A DNA stretch of 64,000 nucleotides. Source: Alphaproteobacteria bacterium. Its GTDB lineage: Bacteria; Pseudomonadota; Alphaproteobacteria; Rhizobiales; Xanthobacteraceae. The notes under the pieces are model-generated. The model was not told where the DNA came from and did not search any database. It was given only the letters and a program-made list of their open reading frames with translations. The position numbers and the translations under genes were made by a program. This document shows, piece by piece, positions 8,670 to 17,686 of the stretch; the first letter of the stretch is position 1; each line of letters opens with the position of its first letter. The DNA is taken from contig VGEP01000015.1 of the NCBI GenBank assembly GCA_016869215.1, positions 1 through 64,000 on the forward strand, given 5' to 3'.

Positions 8670-10012
8670 ACAACCATCATCACCGGATTTTCGATCAGCG
8701 CCTTGAACGCGCCGAGCAGCTCCGACCCGAGCGCGCCGTCGACCGCGCGATGATCGCACGACAGCGTCACGGTCATCATCTGGGCGGCCTCGATCTTGCC
8801 GTTTCGCACAATCGCCCGCTCCTCGCCCGCCCCGACCGCGAGGATCGTGGCGTGAGGCGGATTGATGACGGCCGTGAACTCGCGGATGCCGAACATGCCG
8901 AGGTTGGACACCGCCGTGGTGCCGCCCTGGTATTCCTGCGGCTTGAGCTTGCGGTTGCGTGCGCGCACGGCGAGGTCGCGCATCTCGTTGGAGATTGCCG
9001 ACAGCGACTTGGTCTCGGCACTGCGGACGATCGGCGTGATAAGTCCGCCCGGCAGCGCCACCGCCACGCCCACGTCGGAGTGCTTGTGCTTGAGCATGGC
9101 GCTTTCGGTCCAGCTCACGTTGGCGTCCGGCACGCGCTGCAGCGCGAGCGCCAGCGCCTTGATGACGAAGTCGTTGACCGAGAGCTTGTAGGCCGGCTTG
9201 CCGTCCTTGTCCTTCGGAGCGGCAGCGTTGATTTCCTCGCGGGCTGCGGCGAGCTTGCCGATGTTGCAGTCCATCGTGAGATAGAAATGCGGGACGGTCT
9301 GCGTCGATTGCGTCAATCGTTGCGCGATGGTGCGGCGCATGCCGTCGTGCGGGATCGTCTCGTAGCTGTCCTCGGCGAACAGCGCGCGCACCTGCTGGTC
9401 GGACATGGTCGGTGCGACGGTGGGCGCTGCGGCGGTTGCAGGAGCCCCGGCGGGCGCGGCCCGGAGGCCTTTGCCGGATTTCGCGGCGTCCACATCGCGC
9501 GCGATGACGCGGCCGTGCGGCCCCGAGCCCTGGATACGCGAGACGTCGATGCCCGCTTCCTTGGCGAGTCTTCGCGCGAGCGGCGAGGAGAACGTCCGCT
9601 GGCCGGACGGCGCGGCCGCTGCCTGCGGCGAAGGTGAAGCAGCCGCAGGCTTGGCTGCGGCGGCTTGCGCGGGCGCGGCCTGCACGGCAGGCTTTGCAGG
9701 CTCAGGCGCCTTCGCTTGCGGTGCAGGCTTGGCGGAGGCTCCAGCTGCCGCTGCGGCCTTCACATCCTCGCCCTCCGCGGCCAGCACCGCGATCACCTGG
9801 TTGACCGGCACGTCGGCGGTGCCTTCCGGCACCACGATTTTCGCAAGCGTGCCTTCGTCGACCGCCTCGAACTCCATCGTGGCCTTGTCGGTTTCGATCT
9901 CGGCGATCAGGTCGCCGGCCTTCACCTTGTCGCCCTCGCGCTTCAGCCACTTGGCGAGGTTGCCCTTCTCCATGGTGGGCGACAGCGCGGGCATGCGGAT
10001 TTCGATCGGCAT
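8666..10012 (-). CDS. pdhC: Pyruvate dehydrogenase E2, dihydrolipoamide acetyltransferase
   Basis: 448 residues. It transfers the acetyl group from lipoamide to CoA and forms the core of the complex. Residues 1-80 are a lipoyl domain with the modified lysine K43 in ETDKATME. An Ala/Pro-rich linker follows, then a peripheral subunit-binding domain around 137-175 ([20 protein letters not shown]) and the catalytic domain ending in CDHRAVDG, with His421 and Asp425 as the active-site pair. It lies one base downstream of the DUF5076 gene, in the order pdhA, pdhB, DUF5076, pdhC usual for Bradyrhizobium relatives. Confidence 0.97.
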   Translation of the reverse strand: MPIEIRMPALSPTMEKGNLAKWLKREGDKVKAGDLIAEIETDKATMEFEAVDEGTLAKIVVPEGTADVPVNQVIAVLAAEGEDVKAAAAAGASAKPAPQAKAPEPAKPAVQAAPAQAAAAKPAAASPSPQAAAAPSGQRTFSSPLARRLAKEAGIDVSRIQGSGPHGRVIARDVDAAKSGKGLRAAPAGAPATAAAPTVAPTMSDQQVRALFAEDSYETIPHDGMRRTIAQRLTQSTQTVPHFYLTMDCNIGKLAAAREEINAAAPKDKDGKPAYKLSVNDFVIKALALALQRVPDANVSWTESAMLKHKHSDVGVAVALPGGLITPIVRSAETKSLSAISNEMRDLAVRARNRKLKPQEYQGGTTAVSNLGMFGIREFTAVINPPHATILAVGAGEERAIVRNGKIEAAQMMTVTLSCDHRAVDGALGSELLGAFKALIENPVMMVV

Positions 10013-10013
10013 G

Positions 10014-10322
10014 TCAGTGTCCCTGCGCGCTGCGCGGCGTGGTGCTGCCGGGGTCGGTCGGCCGCTCCAACTCGTTCTGGAACATCTCGACGATCCGCGC
10101 CAGCGCCTCCTCCTCGGAGCACACGCCCTCCTTGGCGAAGGCGCGCGCGGCGTGGCGGGCGATGTCGACCAGCATCATGCCCCACATGTCCGGCTCCTCG
10201 AACGCCCGCGTGAAGGCAATCGACAGCCCGCCGTCGACGACGAAGGCGCGCAGCACCTCGACGGCGTCATCGCGGCCCATCACGTCGGGCGGCACGGGCT
10301 GTTCCTTGGGCGCGCCGGGCAT
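10014..10322 (-). CDS. DUF5076 domain protein of the pdh operon
   Basis: 102-residue acidic, soluble protein matching the small DUF5076 family found between pdhB and pdhC in rhizobial genomes. It starts [19 protein letters not shown] and contains [19 protein letters not shown]. No catalytic motif or membrane segment is visible. Gaps of 3 bases to pdhB and 1 base to pdhC make co-expression with the complex nearly certain. Its role is not established; a chaperone or accessory role for the complex would be a guess. Confidence 0.85.
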   Translation of the reverse strand: MPGAPKEQPVPPDVMGRDDAVEVLRAFVVDGGLSIAFTRAFEEPDMWGMMLVDIARHAARAFAKEGVCSEEEALARIVEMFQNELERPTDPGSTTPRSAQGH

Positions 10323-10325
10323 GGG

Positions 10326-11699
10326 TTACCGGTATAGAACGGCTTTGGCAGCCTCGACCACTTCGGCGACGGTCGGTAGCGCAAGCTTTTCAAGATTGGC
10401 GGCGTAGGGCATCGGCACGTCCTTGCCGGCGACGCGCGTCACCGGCGCGTCCAGCCAGTCGAACGCATTTTCCATGAGGCGCGCGGCGATCTCCGCGCCG
10501 ATGCCGGACTGCGGCCAGCCCTCCTCCACTGTGACGATGCGGCCGGTCTTCTTTACGGACTCCACAATCGTTTCGGTGTCCATCGGGCGCAGCGTGCGCA
10601 GGTCGATGACCTCGGCGGCAACGTTCTCCTTGGCAAGTTCGTCGGCGGCTTTCAGCGCGTAGGTCATGCCGATGGAGAACGACACGATGGTGACGTCGTT
10701 CCCCGGCCGCGCGATGCGCGCCTTGCCGATCGGCAGCACGTAGTCGTCGAGCTTGGGAACCGGGAAGCTCTGGCCGTAGAGAATTTCATTTTCGAGAAAG
10801 ATCACCGGATTGGGATCGCGGATCGCGGCCTTGAGCAGGCCCTTGAAGTCGGCCGCAGTGTAGGGCGCGACCACCTTCAGCCCCGGAATGTGCGAGTACC
10901 AGGCCGAGAAGTCCTGGCTGTGCTGGGCGGCGACGCGGGCCGCCGCGCCGTTCGGGCCGCGGAACACGATCGACGAGCCGATCTGGCCGCCGGACATGTA
11001 GCGGGTCTTGGCCGCCGAGTTGATGATCTGATCCATCGCCTGCATGGCGAAGTTGAAGGTCATGAACTCGACGATGGGTTTGAGCCCCGCGAGCGCGGCG
11101 CCAACGCCCAATCCCGCGAACCCGTGCTCGGTGATCGGCGTGTCGACCACGCGCTGCGCGCCGAACTCCTGCAGCAACCCCTGCGTGACCTTGTAGGCGC
11201 CCTGGTACTCGGCGACCTCCTCGCCCATCACGAACACGGTTTCGTCGCGGCGCATTTCCTCTGCCATGGCGTCGCGCAGGGCCTCGCGCACCGTCATGGT
11301 CGCCATCTCGGTGCCTTCGGGCACGTCGGGCTCGGGTGCGGCCAGGGGCTTGGGAGGCTCGGCCGCAGCCGACGGCGCCGTCCGGGCCTGCTGGGGAGCG
11401 GCCGCGGCTTTTGACGCCTCGGGTTTGACGCTGGCGTAATCGACGCTGCCGTCCTCGCCGTCGTTGAGGATCACGGCGATCGGCGTGTTCACCGCGACGT
11501 CGGCGGTACCCTCCGGCACGAGAATCTTGCCGAGCGTGCCCTCGTCGACCGCCTCCACTTCCATCGTGGCCTTGTCGGTCTCGATCTCGGCGATCACGTC
11601 GCCGGCCTTGACCGTGTCGCCTTCGCTCTTGAGCCACTTGGCGAGGTTGCCCTTCTCCATCGTGGGCGACAACGCGGGCATCAGCACTTGGATCGGCAT
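10326..11699 (-). CDS. pdhB: Pyruvate dehydrogenase E1 beta subunit with lipoyl domain
   Basis: 457 residues. With PdhA it forms the thiamine-dependent E1 that decarboxylates pyruvate. Unlike the classical ~330-residue E1 beta, it has an N-terminal lipoyl domain (K43 in [11 protein letters not shown]) and an Ala/Pro linker up to about residue 125. The transketolase-like domain then begins at [15 protein letters not shown], with [10 protein letters not shown] and [11 protein letters not shown]. This fusion is characteristic of alphaproteobacteria. It is the second enzyme gene of the pdh operon. Confidence 0.97.
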   Translation of the reverse strand: MPIQVLMPALSPTMEKGNLAKWLKSEGDTVKAGDVIAEIETDKATMEVEAVDEGTLGKILVPEGTADVAVNTPIAVILNDGEDGSVDYASVKPEASKAAAAPQQARTAPSAAAEPPKPLAAPEPDVPEGTEMATMTVREALRDAMAEEMRRDETVFVMGEEVAEYQGAYKVTQGLLQEFGAQRVVDTPITEHGFAGLGVGAALAGLKPIVEFMTFNFAMQAMDQIINSAAKTRYMSGGQIGSSIVFRGPNGAAARVAAQHSQDFSAWYSHIPGLKVVAPYTAADFKGLLKAAIRDPNPVIFLENEILYGQSFPVPKLDDYVLPIGKARIARPGNDVTIVSFSIGMTYALKAADELAKENVAAEVIDLRTLRPMDTETIVESVKKTGRIVTVEEGWPQSGIGAEIAARLMENAFDWLDAPVTRVAGKDVPMPYAANLEKLALPTVAEVVEAAKAVLYR

Positions 11700-11714
11700 G
11701 GACGTGGGACCCGC

Positions 11715-12008
11715 CTAACGGGAGTAACGCGCAAGATTGGTCATGATCGAGATCGCGGCGATCGCGACCGTCAGACAGGCGAAGAAAGCGACCAGCGACT
11801 TGTTGACGCGCGAGGCCTGCTCGGCCGGCGCGCCTTGCAGGCGCTTCACGGCGAACGGCCAGGCGACGATGGCGAACAGGCGCTGCCGGTTGCGGTCGGG
11901 CCCGGAGATCGAGGCGAGCGTCCGCAGCGTGTAGACCGCCGCGACAACCCAGCTCGCCAGCGCGCCGGCGACGGCAAGGACGACGATCACGGTCGCAAAC
12001 GTTTGCAT
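11715..12008 (-). CDS. Small membrane protein between pdhA and pdhB
   Basis: 97 residues from the ATG at 12008 (MQTFATVIVVLAVAG). Two hydrophobic helices are seen, at about residues 3-25 and 71-90, joined by a basic loop containing FAVKRLQGAPAEQASR. It is not recognised beyond being a short two-helix membrane protein. The start lies 7 bases downstream of the pdhA stop and its stop 15 bases before the pdhB start, so it is embedded in the pdh operon. In-frame starts further upstream would overlap pdhA and give a Pro/Arg-rich N-terminus, so they were not used. Confidence 0.65.
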   Translation of the reverse strand: MQTFATVIVVLAVAGALASWVVAAVYTLRTLASISGPDRNRQRLFAIVAWPFAVKRLQGAPAEQASRVNKSLVAFFACLTVAIAAISIMTNLARYSR

Positions 12009-12015
12009 CGCCGGC

Positions 12016-13080
12016 TCACCGTGCCTCGTCGGCATAGATGTCCGTGTAAAGTTCGGACGGATCGGGTTCGGGATCGTGGGTGGCAAACTCGGCGGCCTCG
12101 TTGACGACATCGCGCACCCTGGCGTCGATCTTCTTGAGGTCGTCCTCGCTGGCGCGTTTGGACTCGATCAGCCGGCGGCGCACCTGCTCGATCGGGTCGT
12201 GCTCGTTGCGGACTTTCTCGACCTCTTCGCGGGTCCGGTATTTTGCCGGATCGGACATCGAGTGGCCGCGATAGCGGTAGGTCAGCATCTCCAAGAGGAT
12301 CGGTCCGTTTCCTTCGCGGCACCAGGCCACGGCCTTCTCGGCCGCGGCTTTGACCGCGCGAATATCCATGCCGTCGACCTGCTCGCCCGGAATGCCGTGG
12401 GCCGCGCCGCGCTTCGACAGGTTCGTCGTCGCGGAGGCGCGCGCCAGCGAGGTGCCCATCGCGTACTGATTGTTCTCGACGATATAGACCGCCGGGAGAT
12501 TCCAGAGCTTCGCCATGTTGAAGCTTTCGTACACTTGGCCTTGGTTTACCGCGCCGTCGCCGAAATAGGTCAGCGAAACGTTGTCCTGACCGCGATACTT
12601 GGCGGCGAAGGCCAAGCCCGTGCCGAGCGGCACCTGGGCTGCGACGATGCCGTGGCCGCCGAAGAAGCCCTTCTCGGCGGAGAACATGTGCATCGAGCCG
12701 CCCTTGCCCTTGGAATAGCCGTTGCGGCGGCCGGTCAGCTCGGCCATTACGCCCCTTGCATCCATGCCGCAGGCCAGCATGTGGCCATGGTCGCGGTAGC
12801 CGGTGATGACGGCGTCGCCAGGTTTGAGCGCCATCTGCATCCCGACGACCACCGCCTCCTGGCCGATGTAAAGGTGGCAAAAGCCGCCGATCAGCCCCAT
12901 CCCGTACATCTGACCGGCCTTCTCCTCGAAACGCCGGATCAGCAGCATCAGGTGGTAGGCGGACAACTCCTGCTCTTTGGTCATGTTGGCGAGCGCCGCG
13001 CCGTCGGCGCGTACGACCGCAGGCTGTCGTGCGGCGGCGGACTGCGCCAAGTCTTGCGCCTGATTTTGGGCGACGGCCAT
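12016..13080 (-). CDS. pdhA: Pyruvate dehydrogenase E1 alpha subunit
   Basis: 354 residues. It binds thiamine diphosphate and, with PdhB, decarboxylates pyruvate. The TPP motif begins GDGAVNQGQVYESFNMA and ends in VENNQYAMGTS. The phosphorylation-loop region YRYRGHSMSDPAKYR is conserved. Normal length for the alpha/beta type of E1. It is the first gene of the pdh operon; the 175-base gap to ftsB is the likely place for the operon promoter, though no clear promoter was identified. Confidence 0.97.
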   Translation of the reverse strand: MAVAQNQAQDLAQSAAARQPAVVRADGAALANMTKEQELSAYHLMLLIRRFEEKAGQMYGMGLIGGFCHLYIGQEAVVVGMQMALKPGDAVITGYRDHGHMLACGMDARGVMAELTGRRNGYSKGKGGSMHMFSAEKGFFGGHGIVAAQVPLGTGLAFAAKYRGQDNVSLTYFGDGAVNQGQVYESFNMAKLWNLPAVYIVENNQYAMGTSLARASATTNLSKRGAAHGIPGEQVDGMDIRAVKAAAEKAVAWCREGNGPILLEMLTYRYRGHSMSDPAKYRTREEVEKVRNEHDPIEQVRRRLIESKRASEDDLKKIDARVRDVVNEAAEFATHDPEPDPSELYTDIYADEAR

Positions 13081-13255
13081 GGGATTCCTCGGGCAAGCGG
13101 CCTGCGTGCGGCGGCCTTAAATCCAATAGCCCAATTTAGGCAGGCGCGGAAGCGTGCGGCGCCGTCGCACACAGGTCGAATTGTTGCGCGCAAACGCCTG
13201 CGGCGAAAAGAAAATTACGTGGACCACAACCTGAGCCGCTATCGCTGCACAGCAC

Positions 13256-13573
13256 TCAAGGGCGAGCGAGCATCAGCGTGATCTCGCGCGGCTCCAGATA
13301 ATGCAGCATGGCGCGCGCGCGCTCGTCGAGCGTGTCGGGATCGATGCTGTCCGACTTCAGGAGCTTGACGCGGTGCTGCCACTCGGCGCGCTCGGCGCGG
13401 AGCTGGCTCAGTTCGGCACTCAGCGCGGCGTATTGGCGGTCCAGGTCCTGCTTTGCGCGCAGGCCCAGCCGCCCGGTGTAGGCATTCACGCCGAAATAGC
13501 AGACGATCAGCGCGCCCCCGACATAGAGGCTGAGCGTGGTCAATATAGTCCGCAGCCTGCGCCTTGTGACCAT
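13256..13573 (-). CDS. ftsB: FtsB/DivIC family septum formation initiator
   Basis: 105 residues with the layout of the divisome protein FtsB: a short basic cytoplasmic tail (MVTRRRLR), one membrane helix at about 10-28, then a coiled coil (RAKQDLDRQYAALSAELSQL) and a short C-terminal domain with DPDTLDERARAML. FtsB bridges FtsL and FtsQ in the periplasm during septum assembly. It lies upstream of pdhA on the same strand, its usual place between eno and pdhA in related genomes; here eno is about 6 kb further upstream, separated by accessory genes. Confidence 0.88.
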   Translation of the reverse strand: MVTRRRLRTILTTLSLYVGGALIVCYFGVNAYTGRLGLRAKQDLDRQYAALSAELSQLRAERAEWQHRVKLLKSDSIDPDTLDERARAMLHYLEPREITLMLARP

Positions 13574-13653
13574 ACCGGGAAATTGCGGTGATCCGCGTTA
13601 AGAAGCCGTTACCGACGCGGCCCACGGCCGGGGAAATCGCCTAAGATCGCACC

Positions 13654-15045
13654 ATGACCGCAACCGCCCCCAAAGACGCTCTCAACGCACTCTGGCGCCA
13701 CGCAGCCCAGGATCCCGCGGCGCTTGACGCTGTCACGCTGACAGGCGCCGAGCCGGTTCTGCCGTCGTCGTTTCCGGTCGGCACCGCCGCCCAGGTCACC
13801 ATCGCGGCCAGCGCACTGGCCGCCGCCGAACTCTGGCGGCTGCGCGGCGGGCGGGGCCAGTCCGTCAGCGTCGACCTGCGGCACGCGGCGGTCGAGGCCC
13901 GCAGCGAGCACTATCTGGCGCTCGACGGCCAGCCGGTCGAGGATCACCGCGATCCGGTCACAGGGGTTTATCGCTGCGCCGACGGGCGCTTCCTGCGCGT
14001 TCACGCCAACATGCCGCACCATCGCGCGGGTATCGTGAAGCTTCTGGGCTGCGAGCAGAACCGCGCCGCGGCCGAACGCGCCATCGCCGGCTGGAAGGCC
14101 GAAGATCTGGAGACGGCGGCGACCGCCGCGGGCCTTGTGGTCAGCGCCACCCGCACGTTCGCGGAATGGGACGCGCATCCGCAAGGCGTGGCGGTTGCGT
14201 CCCTGCCGCCGTTCTCCATCGAGCGCATCGGCGACGCGCCTGCCGAGCCGCTGCCGCCGGGCGAGCGTCCGCTCGCGGGTGTGAAGGTTCTCGACCTGAC
14301 GCGCGTGATCGCGGGCCCCGTGTGCGGGCGCACGCTCGCCGGCCACGGCGCGGACGTGCTGCTGGTCACCGCGCCGCACCTTCCGGCGATGCGGCCGCTG
14401 GTGATCGACAACGGCCGGGGAAAGCTCTCGATGCATCTCGACCTGCGCGAAGCGTCCGCGCGCGAAACGCTGACGGGCCTGCTGCGGCAGGCCGACATCT
14501 TCGTGCAGGGCTACCGGCCGGGCGCCATTGCGCAGTACGGCTTCTCCCCGCAGGAGGCAGCGCGCATTCGCCCCGGCGTCGTCTGCGTCTCGCTCTGCGC
14601 CTACGGCCATGTCGGACCGTGGGCGGGCAAGCGCGGCTTCGACTCGCTGGTGCAGAATGCTAACGGGCTGAACGCCGCCGAAGCCGAAGCCTTCGGCATG
14701 GACCGGCCCAAGCCCTTGCCCGCGCAGGCGCTCGACCACGGCACCGGCTTCCTGATGGCGTTTGCCGCGATGACTGCGCTCAAGCGTCGCGCCATCGAAG
14801 GCGGAAGCTGGCACGTGCGCTGCTCGCTGGCGCAGACCGGATATTGGTTCCGCGGGCTCGGTCGCGTCGACGGGCTGAAGGTTGCGATGCCGACGCTCGA
14901 CGCGGTGCGCGACCGGCTGGAGGAAAGCGATTCCGGTTTTGGCCGTTTGACCGCGGTGCGCCACAGCGCCGCGATGTCGGAAACGCCGCCGCGCTGGGAC
15001 CGGCCGTCGGTGCCGCTTGGGTCGCATTCTGCGGCGTGGTCCTAG
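13654..15045 (+). CDS. CaiB/BaiF family III CoA transferase
   Basis: 463 residues. Family III CoA transferases move CoA between carboxylic acids via an aspartyl-CoA thioester. The Rossmann part begins at LAGVKVLDLTRVIAGPVCGR (about residue 210) and includes VDNGRGK-like and LRQADIFVQGYRPGA segments; the likely nucleophilic Asp is in GFDSLVQNANG. The first ~200 residues form an extra domain resembling the family's small domain (SVDLRHAAVEAR), as in the long ~460-residue subgroup. It stands alone, divergent from ftsB. Substrate not deducible. Confidence 0.88.
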   Translation: MTATAPKDALNALWRHAAQDPAALDAVTLTGAEPVLPSSFPVGTAAQVTIAASALAAAELWRLRGGRGQSVSVDLRHAAVEARSEHYLALDGQPVEDHRDPVTGVYRCADGRFLRVHANMPHHRAGIVKLLGCEQNRAAAERAIAGWKAEDLETAATAAGLVVSATRTFAEWDAHPQGVAVASLPPFSIERIGDAPAEPLPPGERPLAGVKVLDLTRVIAGPVCGRTLAGHGADVLLVTAPHLPAMRPLVIDNGRGKLSMHLDLREASARETLTGLLRQADIFVQGYRPGAIAQYGFSPQEAARIRPGVVCVSLCAYGHVGPWAGKRGFDSLVQNANGLNAAEAEAFGMDRPKPLPAQALDHGTGFLMAFAAMTALKRRAIEGGSWHVRCSLAQTGYWFRGLGRVDGLKVAMPTLDAVRDRLEESDSGFGRLTAVRHSAAMSETPPRWDRPSVPLGSHSAAWS

Positions 15046-15245
15046 AGGATCGCGTTCCTGCATCGGCCGGCAATTTTGCGATCCTGAAAACAGGCGGCGA
15101 TCGCGCCACTCATTCCAGTCCCGTCAAGCGGCCAACTTGCCGCACCGCACCGTAAATCCCGTCGTTGACTTGTGGAACTCGCCGGATGGAACATGGTCCG
15201 CGAGGATCGGGCAAGCTGGTGCGTCTGGGTGTTGCGGGGGCGATC

Positions 15246-15869
15246 ATGTTGCGGGTTGCGATTGCGCTGACAGCGATGCTGTCTGCCGCACTCTTGTTTC
15301 ATGTGGGACCGGTGGTCGCGCAGAGCGGCCCGAATTGTCCGGCGGAGTTCGTGGAGAACCGGGCTGAAGCGGCGAAACTAAAGGCCGAACTGAAAGCTCA
15401 ACTCGCTCGCCGCGGAGTCCCGCCTCGAATTCAACGCCTCGTCGATGGTCTTCCCAACTGCCGCGGCTGCATCGGTAACGATGCAGGAACCAGAGTGGGT
15501 CTCGTTATCGAGTATCCGGAAGCTGAATTCCGCAAAATCTATGGGTCCGGCGGGACCAGTCTCGTCTCAAATCATACGACAGGCGATGGGCGGGTCATCG
15601 TATCGCTCGAATGGACGCCCGATGACGAGCAACGCGCTCGCCGCCAGTTGCGCCGTGGCAGCACGCGGGCCTTCCACATTGTTATCGGCCAATTTCCCTG
15701 TCGCTGCTGTCCGGGTACCGCCGATGGTGTGCGGGCCTGGCAGAATCTTGGCGGCGCGCATTCGACGAAGCAGCCGGGCTACGTTCCGCTCTGCGCGCCA
15801 AGATTGACTCCCGGAATGCGCTCTCGTTTCGCAACCCCAACGCTCTGGGTCCGGACCCGCGCGATCTGA
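15246..15869 (+). CDS. Secreted protein N-terminal fragment (likely 5' part of a frameshifted gene)
   Basis: 207 residues from the ATG at 15246. It begins with a signal peptide (MLRVAIALTAMLSAALLF, cleavage near VVAQS). The mature part is cysteine-containing, with CRGCIGNDAG and FPCRCCPGTADGV. After about base 15745 this frame turns into unlikely sequence and stops, while the next frame carries coherent protein that continues into the gene ending at 17131. The two are therefore probably one gene split by a frameshift. An alternative start at 15165 adds a non-signal-like leader and is less likely. No family recognised. Confidence 0.55.
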   Translation: MLRVAIALTAMLSAALLFHVGPVVAQSGPNCPAEFVENRAEAAKLKAELKAQLARRGVPPRIQRLVDGLPNCRGCIGNDAGTRVGLVIEYPEAEFRKIYGSGGTSLVSNHTTGDGRVIVSLEWTPDDEQRARRQLRRGSTRAFHIVIGQFPCRCCPGTADGVRAWQNLGGAHSTKQPGYVPLCAPRLTPGMRSRFATPTLWVRTRAI

Positions 15870-15943
15870 CGGAACTCGACCCGAGCCTCACGAAGCAGGC
15901 ACAGCGGCCCCCGCGCCAGCCCTTCCGTTACGACGGACCGCGC

Positions 15944-17131
15944 GTGATGCGCGTCGCGCAGGCGCTGTGCCCCGCTTGCCGTCCAATCGCAGCGCGCCGC
16001 AACGCCGCCGCGGAGGAATTCAACAAGCTGCGCGACCGGCATGTGGCGCTGCTGCGCCGCGTATCGGACGGCTACCGCGAATATGCTGACGCGGAAGGCG
16101 AGCTGGCACGCTTCAATCAACTTGCCGTCGTCAACGAGGCTGAAGCCGACAAGCGCAATGTCGAAAAGCTATCTCGCCAGCGCCGCAATAATGCAATTCT
16201 CAACGGCGCCAACGCCGCCCAGGACGAGGCCAAGAAAGTCGAAGAGCAGATGAAGGCCAAGGCGGCCGAGGTCGAAAAGATCGACGCCGAACTGCTGGCC
16301 TGCGAGCAGAAGCCGTGCGAGCGCCCGCAGACCGCCCAGCCCCGGCAAGCGCCGCAGCCGGTCCGCACAGTCACGCCCGTTCCCGCGGGTGGCTTGCTGG
16401 CGCGCCAGCCGAACATCGCGACGCTGATCTTCGAGGCCGGAGGTTTGAACGTCAGCGCCGGCGCCAGCAGCATCAATTGCCCGGCATGTCCCGGCTCGGG
16501 TTCACAAGGCGTATCGCCGACCGGTAATTTTGCAGGCGCGGACCTGCGCTTCAACCTGTTGGCGCTGTTCAGCGCACTGAACCTGCCGCCGGTGCCGTTC
16601 GCCGAGAATGTGATCATGACCGGACCGTTCGCGGGATTCCGGTTGCGGCGGTACTTCAACTACAAGGGCGACGTCGTTGCTTTCGATTTCCATCCGACCG
16701 CCGGCAACGACACAAGCCTGGGATTTGACGTCGCCTGGGCATACAAGACCTATATCGGCCTTGGATTCCTGATCGCCAATCCGTTCGCGGCGAGCCAGGT
16801 CGCAGCCATCGGCCTGTCGCCCTATGTCGGCGTGAACGTCGAGCGCGGCAAAGTGCGGCTGCGGACCGACGAGAGCGGCGGCGGCGGGGTCAACAACAAT
16901 ATCGAACGGGACGTGACGCGGTCGGGCTTCGCCTACGGCCTCGATGTCGATTTCTATATGAGAAACCTTCCATTCTTCGTCGGTCTCGGCCTGCAATGGG
17001 ACCGCGTACCCGAAACGACCATCGACGCGACGACGACAGCGTTAGGCTTGGCGTATCGAGGCGTCATCCCGGGCCGTACGGCGTTCACCGCGGCGTTCCG
17101 GGTCGGTGTGCCGCTTGGAGGATCGCGGTAG
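15944..17131 (+). CDS. Coiled-coil and outer-membrane beta-barrel-like protein (3' part of a probable frameshifted gene)
   Basis: 395 residues from the GTG at 15944 (ATG at 15947 also possible). Residues ~20-120 form a charged, helical coiled coil with an NEAEADKRNVEKLSRQRRN stretch. A Pro/Gln linker follows. The C-terminal ~240 residues show alternating hydrophobic, Gly and aromatic strands (GFRLRRYFNYKGDVVAFDF, GLGLQWDRVPETT) like an outer-membrane barrel. It has no signal peptide of its own, and its frame is open back to 15626, encoding plausible protein such as AFDEAAGLRSALRAKID. This supports fusion to the upstream signal-peptide fragment. Function unknown. Confidence 0.6.
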   Translation: MMRVAQALCPACRPIAARRNAAAEEFNKLRDRHVALLRRVSDGYREYADAEGELARFNQLAVVNEAEADKRNVEKLSRQRRNNAILNGANAAQDEAKKVEEQMKAKAAEVEKIDAELLACEQKPCERPQTAQPRQAPQPVRTVTPVPAGGLLARQPNIATLIFEAGGLNVSAGASSINCPACPGSGSQGVSPTGNFAGADLRFNLLALFSALNLPPVPFAENVIMTGPFAGFRLRRYFNYKGDVVAFDFHPTAGNDTSLGFDVAWAYKTYIGLGFLIANPFAASQVAAIGLSPYVGVNVERGKVRLRTDESGGGGVNNNIERDVTRSGFAYGLDVDFYMRNLPFFVGLGLQWDRVPETTIDATTTALGLAYRGVIPGRTAFTAAFRVGVPLGGSR

Positions 17132-17133
17132 CG

Positions 17134-17642
17134 TCAGGCCTGACCCCGCTCCCACCGCTCGCGCTTGCACCGCGCGTTGGTCCCGCCCGACGGATTGCAG
17201 TACGGGCAGCCGCAGAACCAGCCGGCGCGGTTGGTTGACGAATAGCGCCAGCCGATGTTCTGCGGCAGTTTCCGGATGCGATGGATTTCCTTGGCGGCGA
17301 TCCGGCGCGGCACGACGATTTGAAAGCCCGGCGGATCGGGCGCCGCCATGAATTCAGCCACCGCGCGCGCGGCCGCGATTTTAATCTGCGGGTTGTTGTA
17401 GTGGCCGAACAGCAACGGCTCTTCGTCGGCGATCCGGAAATAGACGCCGTGCATGGTGCGCGCCATTTCGCCTTCGGTCAGAACGTGCGAACGCTTCAAC
17501 TCGCGCAGCCATTGGTGCGTGACGACGAAGTTCGCAACACCGGAGTAGCGTAAACCCCGCCGCCGAACTTGGACATGCCGATCCCGCCGCGCCGGATTGC
17601 CGGGACGTTCTTCTCGGGCGTGAGATGGACGAACATCGGCAT
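17134..17642 (-). pseudogene. Frameshifted copy of the duplicated HLTPEKNVP gene
   Basis: The reading from the ATG at 17642 (MPMFVHLTPEKNVPAIRRGG) runs parallel to the intact copy at 19453-19962 until TPVL, then shifts frame. Compared with the intact copy (GTGCTGCCGAAC), this copy reads GTGTTGCGAAC, one C short, near base 17534. Restoring one base would give a full-length protein. In the 120 residues after the shift, 91 are identical to the intact copy by hand count. The break may be a real mutation or a sequencing error. It lies convergent with the beta-barrel gene (2 bases apart) and downstream of the TPP enzyme gene. Confidence 0.75.
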
Positions 17643-17686
17643 TGTCCAGGGCCTCCAGCTCCGTTCAATCGAGGGTTCGTTCAGCG

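Noticed and set aside
13609-15063. 484-residue minus-strand frame opposite the CoA transferase gene
   Set aside because: Shadow frame with no recognisable domain; the plus strand has clear CoA transferase motifs.
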